From the NCBI GenBank assembly GCA_031254225.1, contig JAIRUU010000045.1, positions 1-14,531 on the forward strand: 14,531 bases of DNA. The letters run 5' to 3'. Source of the DNA: Candidatus Elusimicrobium euhamitermitis (GTDB lineage: Bacteria; Elusimicrobiota; Elusimicrobia; Elusimicrobiales; Elusimicrobiaceae). Below, one piece after another: positions 1 through 5,657 of this stretch (position 1 is its first letter; each line of letters starts with the position of its first letter). The notes beneath the pieces are model-generated. The model worked only from the letters and a program-made list of their open reading frames with translations, was not told the origin of the DNA and searched no databases. A program made the position numbers and the translations under genes.

Positions 1-167
1 ATTTTTTTGTTCTGTTTGACTTCCACGACGTCTTCCGTCGGCACCAGCACCTGAAAAATACGGTCGTTAAAGTTATGCGTTTCGGCCTGCAGCATGATTT
101 TTTCGCGCACTTTGTCTTCGTGGCCGGTCTGCGTATGGACAATGTACCAAGCTCTGTTCTCGGCCAT
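1..167 (-). CDS. nusG: Transcription termination/antitermination protein NusG (N-terminal part, cut by window edge)
   Basis: The minus strand encodes a protein beginning MAENRAWYIVHTQTGHEDKV, which I read directly; this is the start of the NusG NGN domain (the WY-V-T-GHE pattern). About 55 residues are visible, then the frame runs off the left edge. NusG binds RNA polymerase, suppresses pausing and couples transcription to Rho or to the ribosome. The start ATG (165-167) follows the secE stop codon by one base, and a strong AGGGGGG ribosome site lies inside the end of secE, so the two genes are translationally linked. The order rpmG, tRNA-Trp, secE, nusG is the classic bacterial arrangement that normally leads into rplK and rplA, presumably beyond the edge. 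I am very sure of the family. Confidence 0.95.
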   Translation of the reverse strand, partial: MAENRAWYIVHTQTGHEDKVREKIMLQAETHNFNDRIFQVLVPTEDVVEVKQNKK

Positions 168-168
168 G

Positions 169-360
169 TTATGCCCCCCTGCTCAGGAAGTAGCCTATGC
201 CTTTTGCTAAAATCCAGTCAATAGCGCCGACGTAAAGCGCCGCCAGACCCACCACTATCGCTACCAGGATTGTGGAATTTATAACTTCCTGCCTGCCGAG
301 CCACTTGGATTTTTTAAGCTCGCCGTAACATTCGTTTAAAAAAGTTATTACTTTGTTCAT
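169..360 (-). CDS. secE: Preprotein translocase subunit SecE
   Basis: This 63-residue protein has the SecE layout: a short N-terminal amphipathic stretch, the conserved ELKKSKWLGRQEV block (family pattern ELKKV-WP-R-E) at about residues 14-26, and one transmembrane helix at about 29-55. SecE is the essential small subunit of the SecYEG channel in the inner membrane and clamps the two halves of SecY. The length fits the single-helix form found in most bacteria, rather than the three-helix enterobacterial form. A GGACGGAG ribosome site lies just upstream of the ATG. The gene sits between tRNA-Trp and nusG, as in many bacteria, which supports the call beyond the weak sequence signal of so short a protein. 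Confidence 0.93.
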   Translation of the reverse strand: MNKVITFLNECYGELKKSKWLGRQEVINSTILVAIVVGLAALYVGAIDWILAKGIGYFLSRGA

Positions 361-388
361 TATAGTACTCCGTCCTCAGAATTGCTTT

Positions 389-553
389 CCTCTCCCTGTG
401 AGGGTAGGACACAGGAGAGGGTTTTATACACGTCATGTACACAAATATGCGCTGTTCCAGTTGGAAAAACTCGGCCCAACTTTGGAAACTTCCTCCCCGA
501 ACCAAAAGCTTGCCTCTTACCCCAACCCCTGCCGCGCAATGGGCGAGGGGAAA
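389..553. repeat. Composite GC-rich intergenic repeat, copy A
   Basis: The spacer between tRNA-Trp and secE holds two GC-rich hairpin modules about 100 bp apart. The left one pairs CCTCTCCCTGTG (389-400) with CACAGGAGAGGG (410-421), with one bulged base. The right one (about 517-553) is rich in ACCCC/GAGGGG and resembles the left arm of copy C at 8157. A third hairpin in the middle pairs TTCCAGTTGG with CCAAC-TT-TGGAA. The centre shares a short TACACAAATATG block with copy D. No gene is visible here. It lies within the rpmG-to-nusG transcription unit, so the hairpins would be in RNA. It is the most diverged of the four copies. Confidence 0.55.
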
Positions 554-573
554 AATCTTTGCGGTTAAAAATA

Positions 574-645
574 CAGGAGCGGAAGGACTTGAACCTTCAG
601 TCCTGGTTTTGGAGACCAGTGGTTTACCAGTTAACCGACGCTCCC
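574..645 (-). tRNA. trnW: tRNA-Trp (anticodon CCA)
   Basis: On the minus strand a complete cloverleaf folds. The acceptor is GGGAGCG with CGCTCCT (first pair G-U), the D stem is GGTT/AACC with the GG of the loop, the anticodon arm is CTGGT-CTCCAAA-ACCAG with anticodon CCA, and the T arm is GAAGG-TTCAAGT-CCTTC. The discriminator base is G, as expected for tRNA-Trp, and the CCA tail is not encoded. The variable loop is four bases, giving 72 nt. It sits in its usual place upstream of secE and nusG and is probably processed from a shared transcript. A weak internal promoter (TTGACT on the minus strand at 840-845) is possible but has no convincing -10 partner. Confidence 0.96.
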
Positions 646-658
646 ATTTTTCGGCGTC

Positions 659-765
659 TTTTGATTTATTTTTAATTTTTTTGCCGCCGCGGATACTTCT
701 TGGCCTGCGGCCAAAGCTTGCGCAACGTATACCTTGCGGCAAAGAAAATTAAAACTAAATCAAAA
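659..765. repeat. Long nested palindrome between rpmG and tRNA-Trp
   Basis: The arms at 659-687 and 736-765 are inverted repeats of about 29 bp, from TTTTGATTTA at the outside to TTTGCCGC at the inside, differing by one substitution and one indel. The 48-bp loop holds a second perfect hairpin, TTGGCC-TGC-GGCCAA (700-714). The arms share the motif TTTTAATTTTCTT with the structured spacer at 8345, so this may be one copy of another dispersed element. On the minus strand it lies immediately before tRNA-Trp within the same transcription unit. It has no T-run outside a compact GC stem, so it is not a standard terminator. Confidence 0.7.
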
Positions 766-847
766 TACTTGAAAAATCTTTTCCCTGCTTATACTGCGCG
801 CAAAATAAAAATTTAACGACATAATGGCTGTCCTATATCAGTCAAAA

Positions 848-1027
848 TTCCCCCTTTTAGGGGGAATCCCCCGTAAGGGGAAATGCCTGCCGCGCAGTAG
901 CGCAGCGAAGGCGGGGGGTAATTGGATGTTGCCGTTCAATAAAATGTTGTTTGTCGTTATATATTAAACAGAAATATTACAGCCATTTACCCCTACCCCC
1001 TCCGGGGACTTCCCCTAAAAGGGGAAG
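848..1027. repeat. Composite GC-rich intergenic repeat, copy B
   Basis: A 180-bp unit is bounded by two hairpins of the same type: TTCCCCCTTTTAGGGGGAA at 848-866 and CTTCCCCTAAAAGGGGAAG at 1009-1027. Inside each end are further GC hairpins (CCCC-cgtaa-GGGG at the left, ACCCCCTCCGGGGA at the right), then ATTGGATGTTG and an AT-rich centre. Read on the other strand it matches copy D (9295-9478) at both ends, and its left end matches the right end of copy C. It lies just downstream of rpmG on the minus strand. I see no reading frame in it. Confidence 0.8.
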
Positions 1028-1062
1028 ATAGGTTTTATTTGCGCTGTTTCATCGCTGCTGTT

Positions 1063-1227
1063 TTAATTCGCTTTACCTTCTTTGTGCGGCGTTTTCTTTC
1101 CGCAGGCTTTGCAAAATTTGTTCAGTTCAAGTTTAAAATCTTTTTTCTTGCAGCGGTTAAAATAATAATTTTTATTTTTGCACTGCGTGCATGATAACAA
1201 AATAGTAAATTTTTCATTAGCGGCCAT
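1063..1227 (-). CDS. rpmG: Large ribosomal subunit protein bL33
   Basis: This 54-residue protein, too short for many gene finders, starts MAANEKFTILLSCTQCKNKN and ends KKTPHKEGKAN. It shows the bL33 pattern: a CTQC pair (C13, C16), the NYYFNRC strand, a KLELNKFC block and a second pair CKAC (C39, C42), so this is the zinc-binding form of L33. The protein sits near the E site of the 50S subunit. A strong AAGGAAG ribosome site is placed correctly before the ATG (1225-1227). In many bacteria rpmG precedes tRNA-Trp, secE and nusG, exactly as here. The copy B repeat begins about 36 bp after the stop. Confidence 0.95.
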   Translation of the reverse strand: MAANEKFTILLSCTQCKNKNYYFNRCKKKDFKLELNKFCKACGKKTPHKEGKAN

Positions 1228-1404
1228 ATTCAACACTTCCTTAATTTAAGTACCCTTACAACGGGCGTTCTCAATACAATTTTCTTGCCGAGTAACGAAT
1301 AAACACCCAGAGGGCATGTTTTCTATTTCTAAAAAACCTGCTCTCTAGAAGCATTTTTTATGCGCGGCGGAGCAGCAAACTCCGTCCTGCATATCATTAC
1401 CAGT
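1228..1404 (-). promoter_or_regulatory. Hairpin-rich leader of the rpmG unit
   Basis: This is about 177 nt between the predicted transcription start and the rpmG start codon, with no reading frame of note. In transcript order it offers three hairpins: CGGAG/CTCCG (1384-1368), GCAT-AAAAA-ATGC (1363-1351), and a longer imperfect stem of 16 positions with 13 matches (1346-1309, loop of six). The long leader and ordered stems could be a ribosomal-protein control element or a small RNA ahead of rpmG. I recognise no known riboswitch or 6S consensus. Confidence 0.45.
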
Positions 1405-1410
1405 CACTAT

Positions 1411-1419
1411 ATTATAGCA
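1411..1419 (-). promoter_or_regulatory. Extended -10 promoter for the rpmG-trnW-secE-nusG unit
   Basis: The minus strand reads TGCTATAAT, a perfect TATAAT (1411-1416) with the TGn extension. No good -35 box is present. The region where one would sit is taken up by the terminator hairpin of the lipoprotein gene, so terminator and promoter are back to back. Predicted start near 1404. Confidence 0.7.
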
Positions 1420-1448
1420 AAAAAGCCCCGCTTTTCGCGGGGCTTTTT
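1420..1448. terminator. Bidirectional Rho-independent terminator after the lipoprotein gene
   Basis: A perfect 12-bp stem (AAAAAGCCCCGC with GCGGGGCTTTTT) encloses a five-base loop. T-runs flank it on both strands. It lies 12 bp downstream of the lipoprotein stop codon on the minus strand. Confidence 0.9.
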
Positions 1449-1460
1449 AAAATTTTTTTA

Positions 1461-1859
1461 TTAATTGGTTTGTGCCTGCGGTCTTATCGGCTCCAAATCC
1501 AAAGCCACATTGTTTTCATCCAGCGTCTGCGCGCCTGGCGTGAGAAGGCCTATCAGAGGAATTAAAAATATGACAGCGCCGACAATGTCAAGTATTCCCG
1601 TTGTGCTCAGACTGTATTCAATTTGGTGGTATGCCGTTTCATATCCGTCAGCCTTTGCCATAATCTGCACATTTTTATTTTTCTTGGCGTAAAAATTTGC
1701 CGTGCCGTTGCCTACCTTGCTTCCGTTTGCGTATATTGCGGCGTCTGAAATGTTAGTCATAACCGTAACCCTTTCTCTGGTTCCTACAAAGCAGGAACAG
1801 CCTGCGGTTACGGATAGGGACAGTATTGCGGCTATTGCTTTCATGGTTGTCTTTTCCAT
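1461..1859 (-). CDS. PEGA-like lipoprotein of unknown role
   Basis: From the ATG at 1857-1859 the product is 132 residues. The start MEKTTMKAIAAILSLSVTAGC is a lipoprotein signal with lipidation at C21, and M6 (1844) is an equally possible start. Residues about 27-80 (VTVMTNISDAAIYANGSKVG through KADGYETAYHQIEY) resemble a PEGA-type surface domain: short strands, an N-G-x-x-V-G turn and the ADGYE ending. A hydrophobic segment follows (GILDIVGAVIFLIPLIGLL), then a short polar tail. An upstream extension of the open frame (to 1955) is poor: it overlaps an AT-rich promoter-like region and puts residues ahead of the signal. The gene has its own terminators on both sides, so it is monocistronic. 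Domain identity is by eye, and no specific function can be given. Confidence 0.75.
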   Translation of the reverse strand: MEKTTMKAIAAILSLSVTAGCSCFVGTRERVTVMTNISDAAIYANGSKVGNGTANFYAKKNKNVQIMAKADGYETAYHQIEYSLSTTGILDIVGAVIFLIPLIGLLTPGAQTLDENNVALDLEPIRPQAQTN

Positions 1860-1946
1860 TTTGTTTTCCCTTTTCACTAAGATGTATATAATTCTTTTTT
1901 CGCTTAGATTGCGATAACTTATATATAATACAAAAATAAACAATAA

Positions 1947-1978
1947 AAAAAACACTAAGCATGCGCTTAGTGTTTTTT
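1947..1978. terminator. Bidirectional terminator between the deoxyhypusine-synthase-like gene and the lipoprotein gene
   Basis: A perfect 14-bp stem, AAAAAACACTAAGC with GCTTAGTGTTTTTT, has loop ATGC. It lies 22 bp after the stop of the upstream minus-strand gene and has T-runs on both strands. Confidence 0.9.
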
Positions 1979-1999
1979 ATAAGGAATTATCTTGTGAAC

Positions 2000-3079
2000 T
2001 TATTTCTTTGCGGCTTTTTTGGCTTTGAGTATTTTGGCGTCTTCTTCCTGTAAAAATTTCTGGAAATTAAAGCCTTTTCTGCCTTTCCATGCTTTTTTAT
2101 GGTAGGCGTAGCCGGCTATCAGCGGCGCGGCAACGGTGCATTCGGCGTAAACCATCTGCTCAAAAGTCGTGGAAACTTTGCCCCAGGAAGACGCTTCTTT
2201 TAATGTTGAGCCGGAAAGCGCGCCGTCCCTCTCGTCTGCCACGGTAACCTGCACGGCGTATTTATGCATGGGAGACTCCGCGCCAAGAATTTCCGCCGCC
2301 ACAACCGTGTCCTGCACAAAATTTTTGGGTACGCCGCCGGCGAGCATAAGAAGGCCGGTTTCTTTAGCTTTGATTTTGAGTTTGGTAAGTTCAAGAAAAT
2401 CTTTTGCGCCGTCCAGCGTGACGTGCGCCGCGGGTCTCTCCGTCTGGTGCGCGACAAAGCCGAAGCCGGCCGAACAGTCCGCAAACGCCGGCACAAATAT
2501 CGGCACGCCTTTTTTGTAGCACGCGTAAATTATGCTGTCTTTGCCTTTATTTCTTGCTTCAAGCCACTTGCCGATTTCAAATAAAATCTCGCGCGAGGAA
2601 TAAGGCCGCGGCTCAAGAGTGTTTAAAATTTTATATATTGTTTCGTCGCAGACTTTCAGTTCGTCTTCGTTAATATAGGTGTCGTAAATTCTGTCAATAT
2701 GCAGGTCGCGCAGCAGATTATCGTCGGCAAAATGCTGGTCCCCTTTATAATGTTTGTAACCCAGCGCTTCAAAAAAATCCTGGTCAATCATGTTCGCGCC
2801 CGTGGAGCAAATAGCGTCAACCATGTTATTTTCAACCAAATCCACGACTAGCTTTTTAAGGCCCGCGGAAATGAGGGAGCCCGCAAGACACAAAATTACC
2901 GCGCAGTTTTTATCGGCCAGCATCATGTTGTAAATTTTCGCGGCGCGCGCCAAATCCCTGGAGGAATAAGCCATGTCGTTAAAATCTTCCACCATGTTTA
3001 CCACGTTATATTTTTTTATGTCTATGTGTTTTATTAATTCTTTGGGATTTAAAAAATCACGCTGTGTCTTTTTTGCCAT
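2000..3079 (-). CDS. Deoxyhypusine synthase family protein (bacterial DHS-like; possible homospermidine synthase)
   Basis: This 359-residue protein is homologous to deoxyhypusine synthase along its length. Visible landmarks are the NAD-site segments LAGSLISAGLKK (65-76) and CSTGANMIDQD (91-101), FVPAFADCSAG (195-205), LMLAGGVPKNF (244-254) and the block DERDGALSGSTLKEASSWGK (282-301), where K301 aligns with the catalytic lysine that carries the aminobutyl intermediate. Known family chemistry is NAD-dependent transfer of the aminobutyl group of spermidine. In eukaryotes and archaea the acceptor is a lysine of eIF5A. Bacteria have no eIF5A, and some bacterial relatives make homospermidine from putrescine instead. 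A polyamine role is therefore an inference, and the acceptor cannot be read from sequence. The AGGAGAG ribosome site supports the start. The tail is a lysine/alanine run. It is divergent from glyA and ends at a strong terminator. Confidence 0.88.
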   Translation of the reverse strand: MAKKTQRDFLNPKELIKHIDIKKYNVVNMVEDFNDMAYSSRDLARAAKIYNMMLADKNCAVILCLAGSLISAGLKKLVVDLVENNMVDAICSTGANMIDQDFFEALGYKHYKGDQHFADDNLLRDLHIDRIYDTYINEDELKVCDETIYKILNTLEPRPYSSREILFEIGKWLEARNKGKDSIIYACYKKGVPIFVPAFADCSAGFGFVAHQTERPAAHVTLDGAKDFLELTKLKIKAKETGLLMLAGGVPKNFVQDTVVAAEILGAESPMHKYAVQVTVADERDGALSGSTLKEASSWGKVSTTFEQMVYAECTVAAPLIAGYAYHKKAWKGRKGFNFQKFLQEEDAKILKAKKAAKK

Positions 3080-3158
3080 TTTCTTTCTCTCCTGTAACCG
3101 GTTTTTTCGTCGTAAAATAAAAAATTTTTGCTGTAACGCGCTTTTTAATTTTGTATTC

Positions 3159-3168
3159 TATAATTATA
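3159..3168. promoter_or_regulatory. Overlapping divergent -10 boxes (DHS-like gene / glyA)
   Basis: The 130-bp divergent spacer contains TATAATTATA, which reads as TATAAT on the plus strand (3159-3164, for glyA) and on the minus strand (3163-3168, for the DHS-like gene). No clear -35 boxes accompany them. If both are used, polymerases would compete for one site. Confidence 0.5.
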
Positions 3169-3209
3169 CGAAATAAAAAAATTCTTTTGTTAATTTCCGG
3201 AGGCCAAAA

Positions 3210-4457
3210 ATGTATCCAACGTTAAAACAGACAGATCCCGCGGTGTTTGAAGCCGTGGAAAAAGAATTAACCCGCCAGCGCGCGAAACTTGAACTTATCG
3301 CGAGCGAGAATTTTACTTCAATGTCCGTCATGGAAGCGCAGGGCTCCATAATGACGAATAAATACGCCGAAGGGTATCCCGGCAAACGCTATTACGGCGG
3401 CTGCGAGTTTGTGGATATCGTTGAAAATCTTGCTGTTGAAAGAGCAAAAAAACTTTTCGGCGCGGAGCACGCCAACGTGCAGCCGCACTCCGGCGCGCAG
3501 GCTAATATGTCCGTCTATTTCGCGCTTGTAAACCACGGGGACACGATACTGGGTTTAAACCTTTCCCACGGCGGGCATTTGACGCACGGGCACCCGCTTA
3601 ACTTCTCCGGCAAAATGTATAAAATCGTGGCCATGAACGTGCGCAAAGACACGGAAGAGATTGATTATGAGGAAGCCGCAAGACTCGCGCTTGAATATAA
3701 ACCTAAAATGATTTTTGCGGGCGCGTCAAATTATTCAAGAAAATTTGACTGGAAAAAACTGCGCGAAATAGCTGACTCCTGCGGCGCGCTGCTGGCGTGC
3801 GACGTGGCGCATTACGCGGGCTTAATAGCCGCGGGCGTTTATCCTAATCCGGTCCCTTACGCGGACGCGGTTACCACGACGACGCATAAAACTTTGCGCG
3901 GCCCGCGCGGCGGTTTAATTTTGTGCAAGGCAAAACACGCCAAAGCCATAGACTCCGCCGTTTTCCCGGGCGTGCAGGGCGGGCCTCTTATGCACGTTAT
4001 CGCCGCCAAAGCCGTCTGCTTCGGCGAAGCTTTGACGCCTGAGTTTAAAGCTTATCAGGCGCAGGTCGTCAAAAACGCGGCGGAGCTTGCCGCGCAGATG
4101 AAAAAGCGCGGCTACCGCCTTGTGGCCGGCGGCACGGACAGCCACGTCATGTGCATTGACCTGACTTCCAAAAATTTGACGGGAAAACTGTCCGAGGAAG
4201 TTTTGGACAAAGCCGGCATGACGACGAATAAAAATACTATTCCTTATGACACGCAAAAGCCGTTTGTCACAAGCGGCGTGCGCTTAGGCACGCCCGCGGT
4301 TACGACGAGGGGCATGAAAGAGGCGGACATGAGCGTCATCGCGGATTTTATTGACCGCGCCCTGCTTAATCACGCGGACGAAGCGAAGCTGGCGGAAATT
4401 TCCAAAGAGGTTAAAAATTTCCTGAAAAAATTCCCGCTGTATCCGCCGCTGGTGTAA
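3210..4457 (+). CDS. glyA: Serine hydroxymethyltransferase
   Basis: The 415-residue length is normal for bacterial SHMT. It interconverts serine and glycine using tetrahydrofolate and supplies one-carbon units for thymidylate, purines and methionine. The fold-type I PLP landmarks are clear: LIASENF (29-35), YAEGYPGKRYYGG (52-64), QPHSGAQAN (91-99), the aspartate of ACDVAHYAG (196-204), and VTTTTHKTLRGPRGG (221-235), with K227 as the lysine that binds PLP. SNYSRK at 173-178 replaces the usual SAYSR form. The CCGGAGG ribosome site fixes the start. It is followed at 105 bp by a small membrane protein gene and kdsC on the same strand. Its product feeds thymidylate synthesis, which connects loosely to the tmk and nrdJ genes downstream. 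Confidence 0.98.
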   Translation: MYPTLKQTDPAVFEAVEKELTRQRAKLELIASENFTSMSVMEAQGSIMTNKYAEGYPGKRYYGGCEFVDIVENLAVERAKKLFGAEHANVQPHSGAQANMSVYFALVNHGDTILGLNLSHGGHLTHGHPLNFSGKMYKIVAMNVRKDTEEIDYEEAARLALEYKPKMIFAGASNYSRKFDWKKLREIADSCGALLACDVAHYAGLIAAGVYPNPVPYADAVTTTTHKTLRGPRGGLILCKAKHAKAIDSAVFPGVQGGPLMHVIAAKAVCFGEALTPEFKAYQAQVVKNAAELAAQMKKRGYRLVAGGTDSHVMCIDLTSKNLTGKLSEEVLDKAGMTTNKNTIPYDTQKPFVTSGVRLGTPAVTTRGMKEADMSVIADFIDRALLNHADEAKLAEISKEVKNFLKKFPLYPPLV

Positions 4458-4491
4458 TGCGCCGCGCGGGTAATATGATAATATGGTTAAA

Positions 4492-4519
4492 GCGGGCCGC
4501 CGCAAGCGCGCCCGCGGCC
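4492..4519. other. GC hairpin after glyA
   Basis: Two alternative stems are possible: GCGGGC/GCCCGC (4492-4515) or GGCCGC/GCGGCC (4495-4519). There is no T-run, so it is a poor intrinsic terminator. It may be a processing or pause structure between glyA and the next gene. Confidence 0.35.
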
Positions 4520-4562
4520 TGAAAATAAATCAAAACCAGACGTAAGACCGGAGGAAGTTAAA

Positions 4563-4970
4563 ATGTTTAATATCGCTTTGCCAATGTTTCTAAGACGCGC
4601 GGGATTATCTTCAAAAATTATGGTTATGCTACTTGCGGGCTACGCCCTGATTAACGAACCCGTAATTGCGTTTAGCATAATTATTTCCGTGCTTATTATT
4701 TATCTGTTCACGTCTAAAGGAAACATAATTGCCGCGCTGGTAAACAGTAATTTGGTTTTTTGGTTAATAACCAATTTGTCCTGCTGGTATGCCTGGTATC
4801 CGCACAGCACGGCCGGTTTTGTTGAATGCTATTATCTTGCTCTTCCTTTCCTGCTCAGCGCGTTCATAAAATCTTTTATTCTGCTCTTCTTGATGGAAAA
4901 CGCTTACAAATATACCGTGAAAAAGTTTCCTTTTCTTTCCGAAAGGGCATTCTCCGGCGCGAACTGTTAA
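4563..4970 (+). CDS. Small multi-pass membrane protein, DUF6580-like
   Basis: The 135-residue product has four or so hydrophobic segments (about 17-31, 33-50, 60-77, 89-112) and ends in a short basic tail. The stretch FWLITNLSCWYAWYPHSTAG followed by FVECYYLALPFLLSAF (residues 66-101) resembles the conserved core of DUF6580 proteins (NLxxW, YP-T-xGL, CY-A-PFF). Those are small integral membrane proteins, suspected to be transporter-like but with no settled function. A GGAGGA ribosome site supports the start. The gene is in the same frame as kdsC, separated by a single TAA and nine bases, so the two are co-translated. That would allow a cell-envelope role, but this rests on position only. The assignment by eye is moderate. 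Confidence 0.6.
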   Translation: MFNIALPMFLRRAGLSSKIMVMLLAGYALINEPVIAFSIIISVLIIYLFTSKGNIIAALVNSNLVFWLITNLSCWYAWYPHSTAGFVECYYLALPFLLSAFIKSFILLFLMENAYKYTVKKFPFLSERAFSGANC

Positions 4971-4979
4971 GTTGATATT

Positions 4980-5576
4980 ATGGACACTGTAATTGAAAGA
5001 GCCAAAAAAATTAAATTTCTTATAACCGACGTTGACGGCGTGCTTACCGACGGTAAAATCAATATGTTTTTCAACGCCGCCGGCGTTATTGACGAGTTTA
5101 CGAGTTTTGCAGCTATTGACGGGCTGGGCACTTTATTTTTAAACCACGCGGGCATTCCCAGCGCGATAATTACCGGCCGCGTACACTCTACCACGGCGCA
5201 GCGCGCAAAGGGTCTTGGCATGAAATATATTTATCAGGGTTTTTTGGATAAAACAGGACCTTTTAAAGATATTCTGGACAAAGAAAATATTGAGCCCGAA
5301 CAGGTTGCTTACATAGGCGACGATATTATAGATTTGCCGCTTTTGTCCGTTGTCGGCCTTGCGGTCTGCCCCGCGGACGCGCGGCCGGAAACAAAAAAAT
5401 ACTGCCACTATATAACGGATTCAAAAGGCGGCTCCGGCGTGCTGCGCGAGACCGCGGACTTAATACTCAAAGCGCAGGGATTTTGGGAAGATTTGGAGCG
5501 TCAGATTAAAGAAGACAAGTGGAAAAGAAAAAATAAAGCCGAAACCCGGATTTTCACGAGGGACGGCAGTCATTAG
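4980..5576 (+). CDS. kdsC: 3-deoxy-D-manno-octulosonate 8-phosphate phosphatase, KdsC type (HAD family)
   Basis: This is a 198-residue HAD phosphatase without a cap domain. Motif I is ITDVDGVLTDGK (15-26) with nucleophile D17 and acid/base D19. Motif II is IITGR with T65, K91 of DK is motif III, and GDDIIDLP (113-120) is motif IV, followed by the KdsC-like CPADARPETKKYCHYIT and GGSGVLRE (150-157). KdsC hydrolyses Kdo-8-phosphate to Kdo, the lipid A-core sugar, in the cytoplasm as a tetramer. N-acylneuraminate-9-phosphatases share this fold, but the GGSGVLRE tail favours KdsC. The start has no Shine-Dalgarno sequence and probably depends on coupling to the upstream gene that ends nine bases earlier. 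A hydrophilic extension of about 20 residues follows the usual C-terminal end. Its presence points to a Gram-negative envelope. Confidence 0.88.
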   Translation: MDTVIERAKKIKFLITDVDGVLTDGKINMFFNAAGVIDEFTSFAAIDGLGTLFLNHAGIPSAIITGRVHSTTAQRAKGLGMKYIYQGFLDKTGPFKDILDKENIEPEQVAYIGDDIIDLPLLSVVGLAVCPADARPETKKYCHYITDSKGGSGVLRETADLILKAQGFWEDLERQIKEDKWKRKNKAETRIFTRDGSH

Positions 5577-5604
5577 CCCGTCTGAAGACAATGGTCCTCA
5601 AAAA

Positions 5605-5632
5605 TTGTTAGAATTTAATTCCGCAGTAAAAT
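5605..5632 (+). promoter_or_regulatory. Candidate sigma-70 promoter for nrdJ
   Basis: TTGTTA (5605-5610) and TAAAAT (5627-5632) are 16 bp apart, 25 bp ahead of the nrdJ start. The spacer after kdsC is too short for a full cobalamin riboswitch, and none is seen. Confidence 0.45.
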
Positions 5633-5657
5633 ATAGTCTATATTAAGGAAGGTAGTT

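Noticed and set aside
314..752. Open frames of 97-142 codons on both strands across the tRNA-Trp region
   Set aside because: They run through the tRNA gene and the GC hairpins, have no ribosome site and no protein-like composition.
848..1027. CRISPR array from the repeated GC-rich units
   Set aside because: The repeats are few, inverted, unequal in length and not separated by regular spacers.
4563..5576. Fusion of the small membrane protein with kdsC, interrupted by a stop
   Set aside because: They are in the same frame with one TAA between them, but each is complete on its own and kdsC starts at the normal place for the family.
5577..5657. Cobalamin riboswitch before the B12-dependent reductase
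   Set aside because: The spacer is only 81 bp and shows no B12-box-like sequence.
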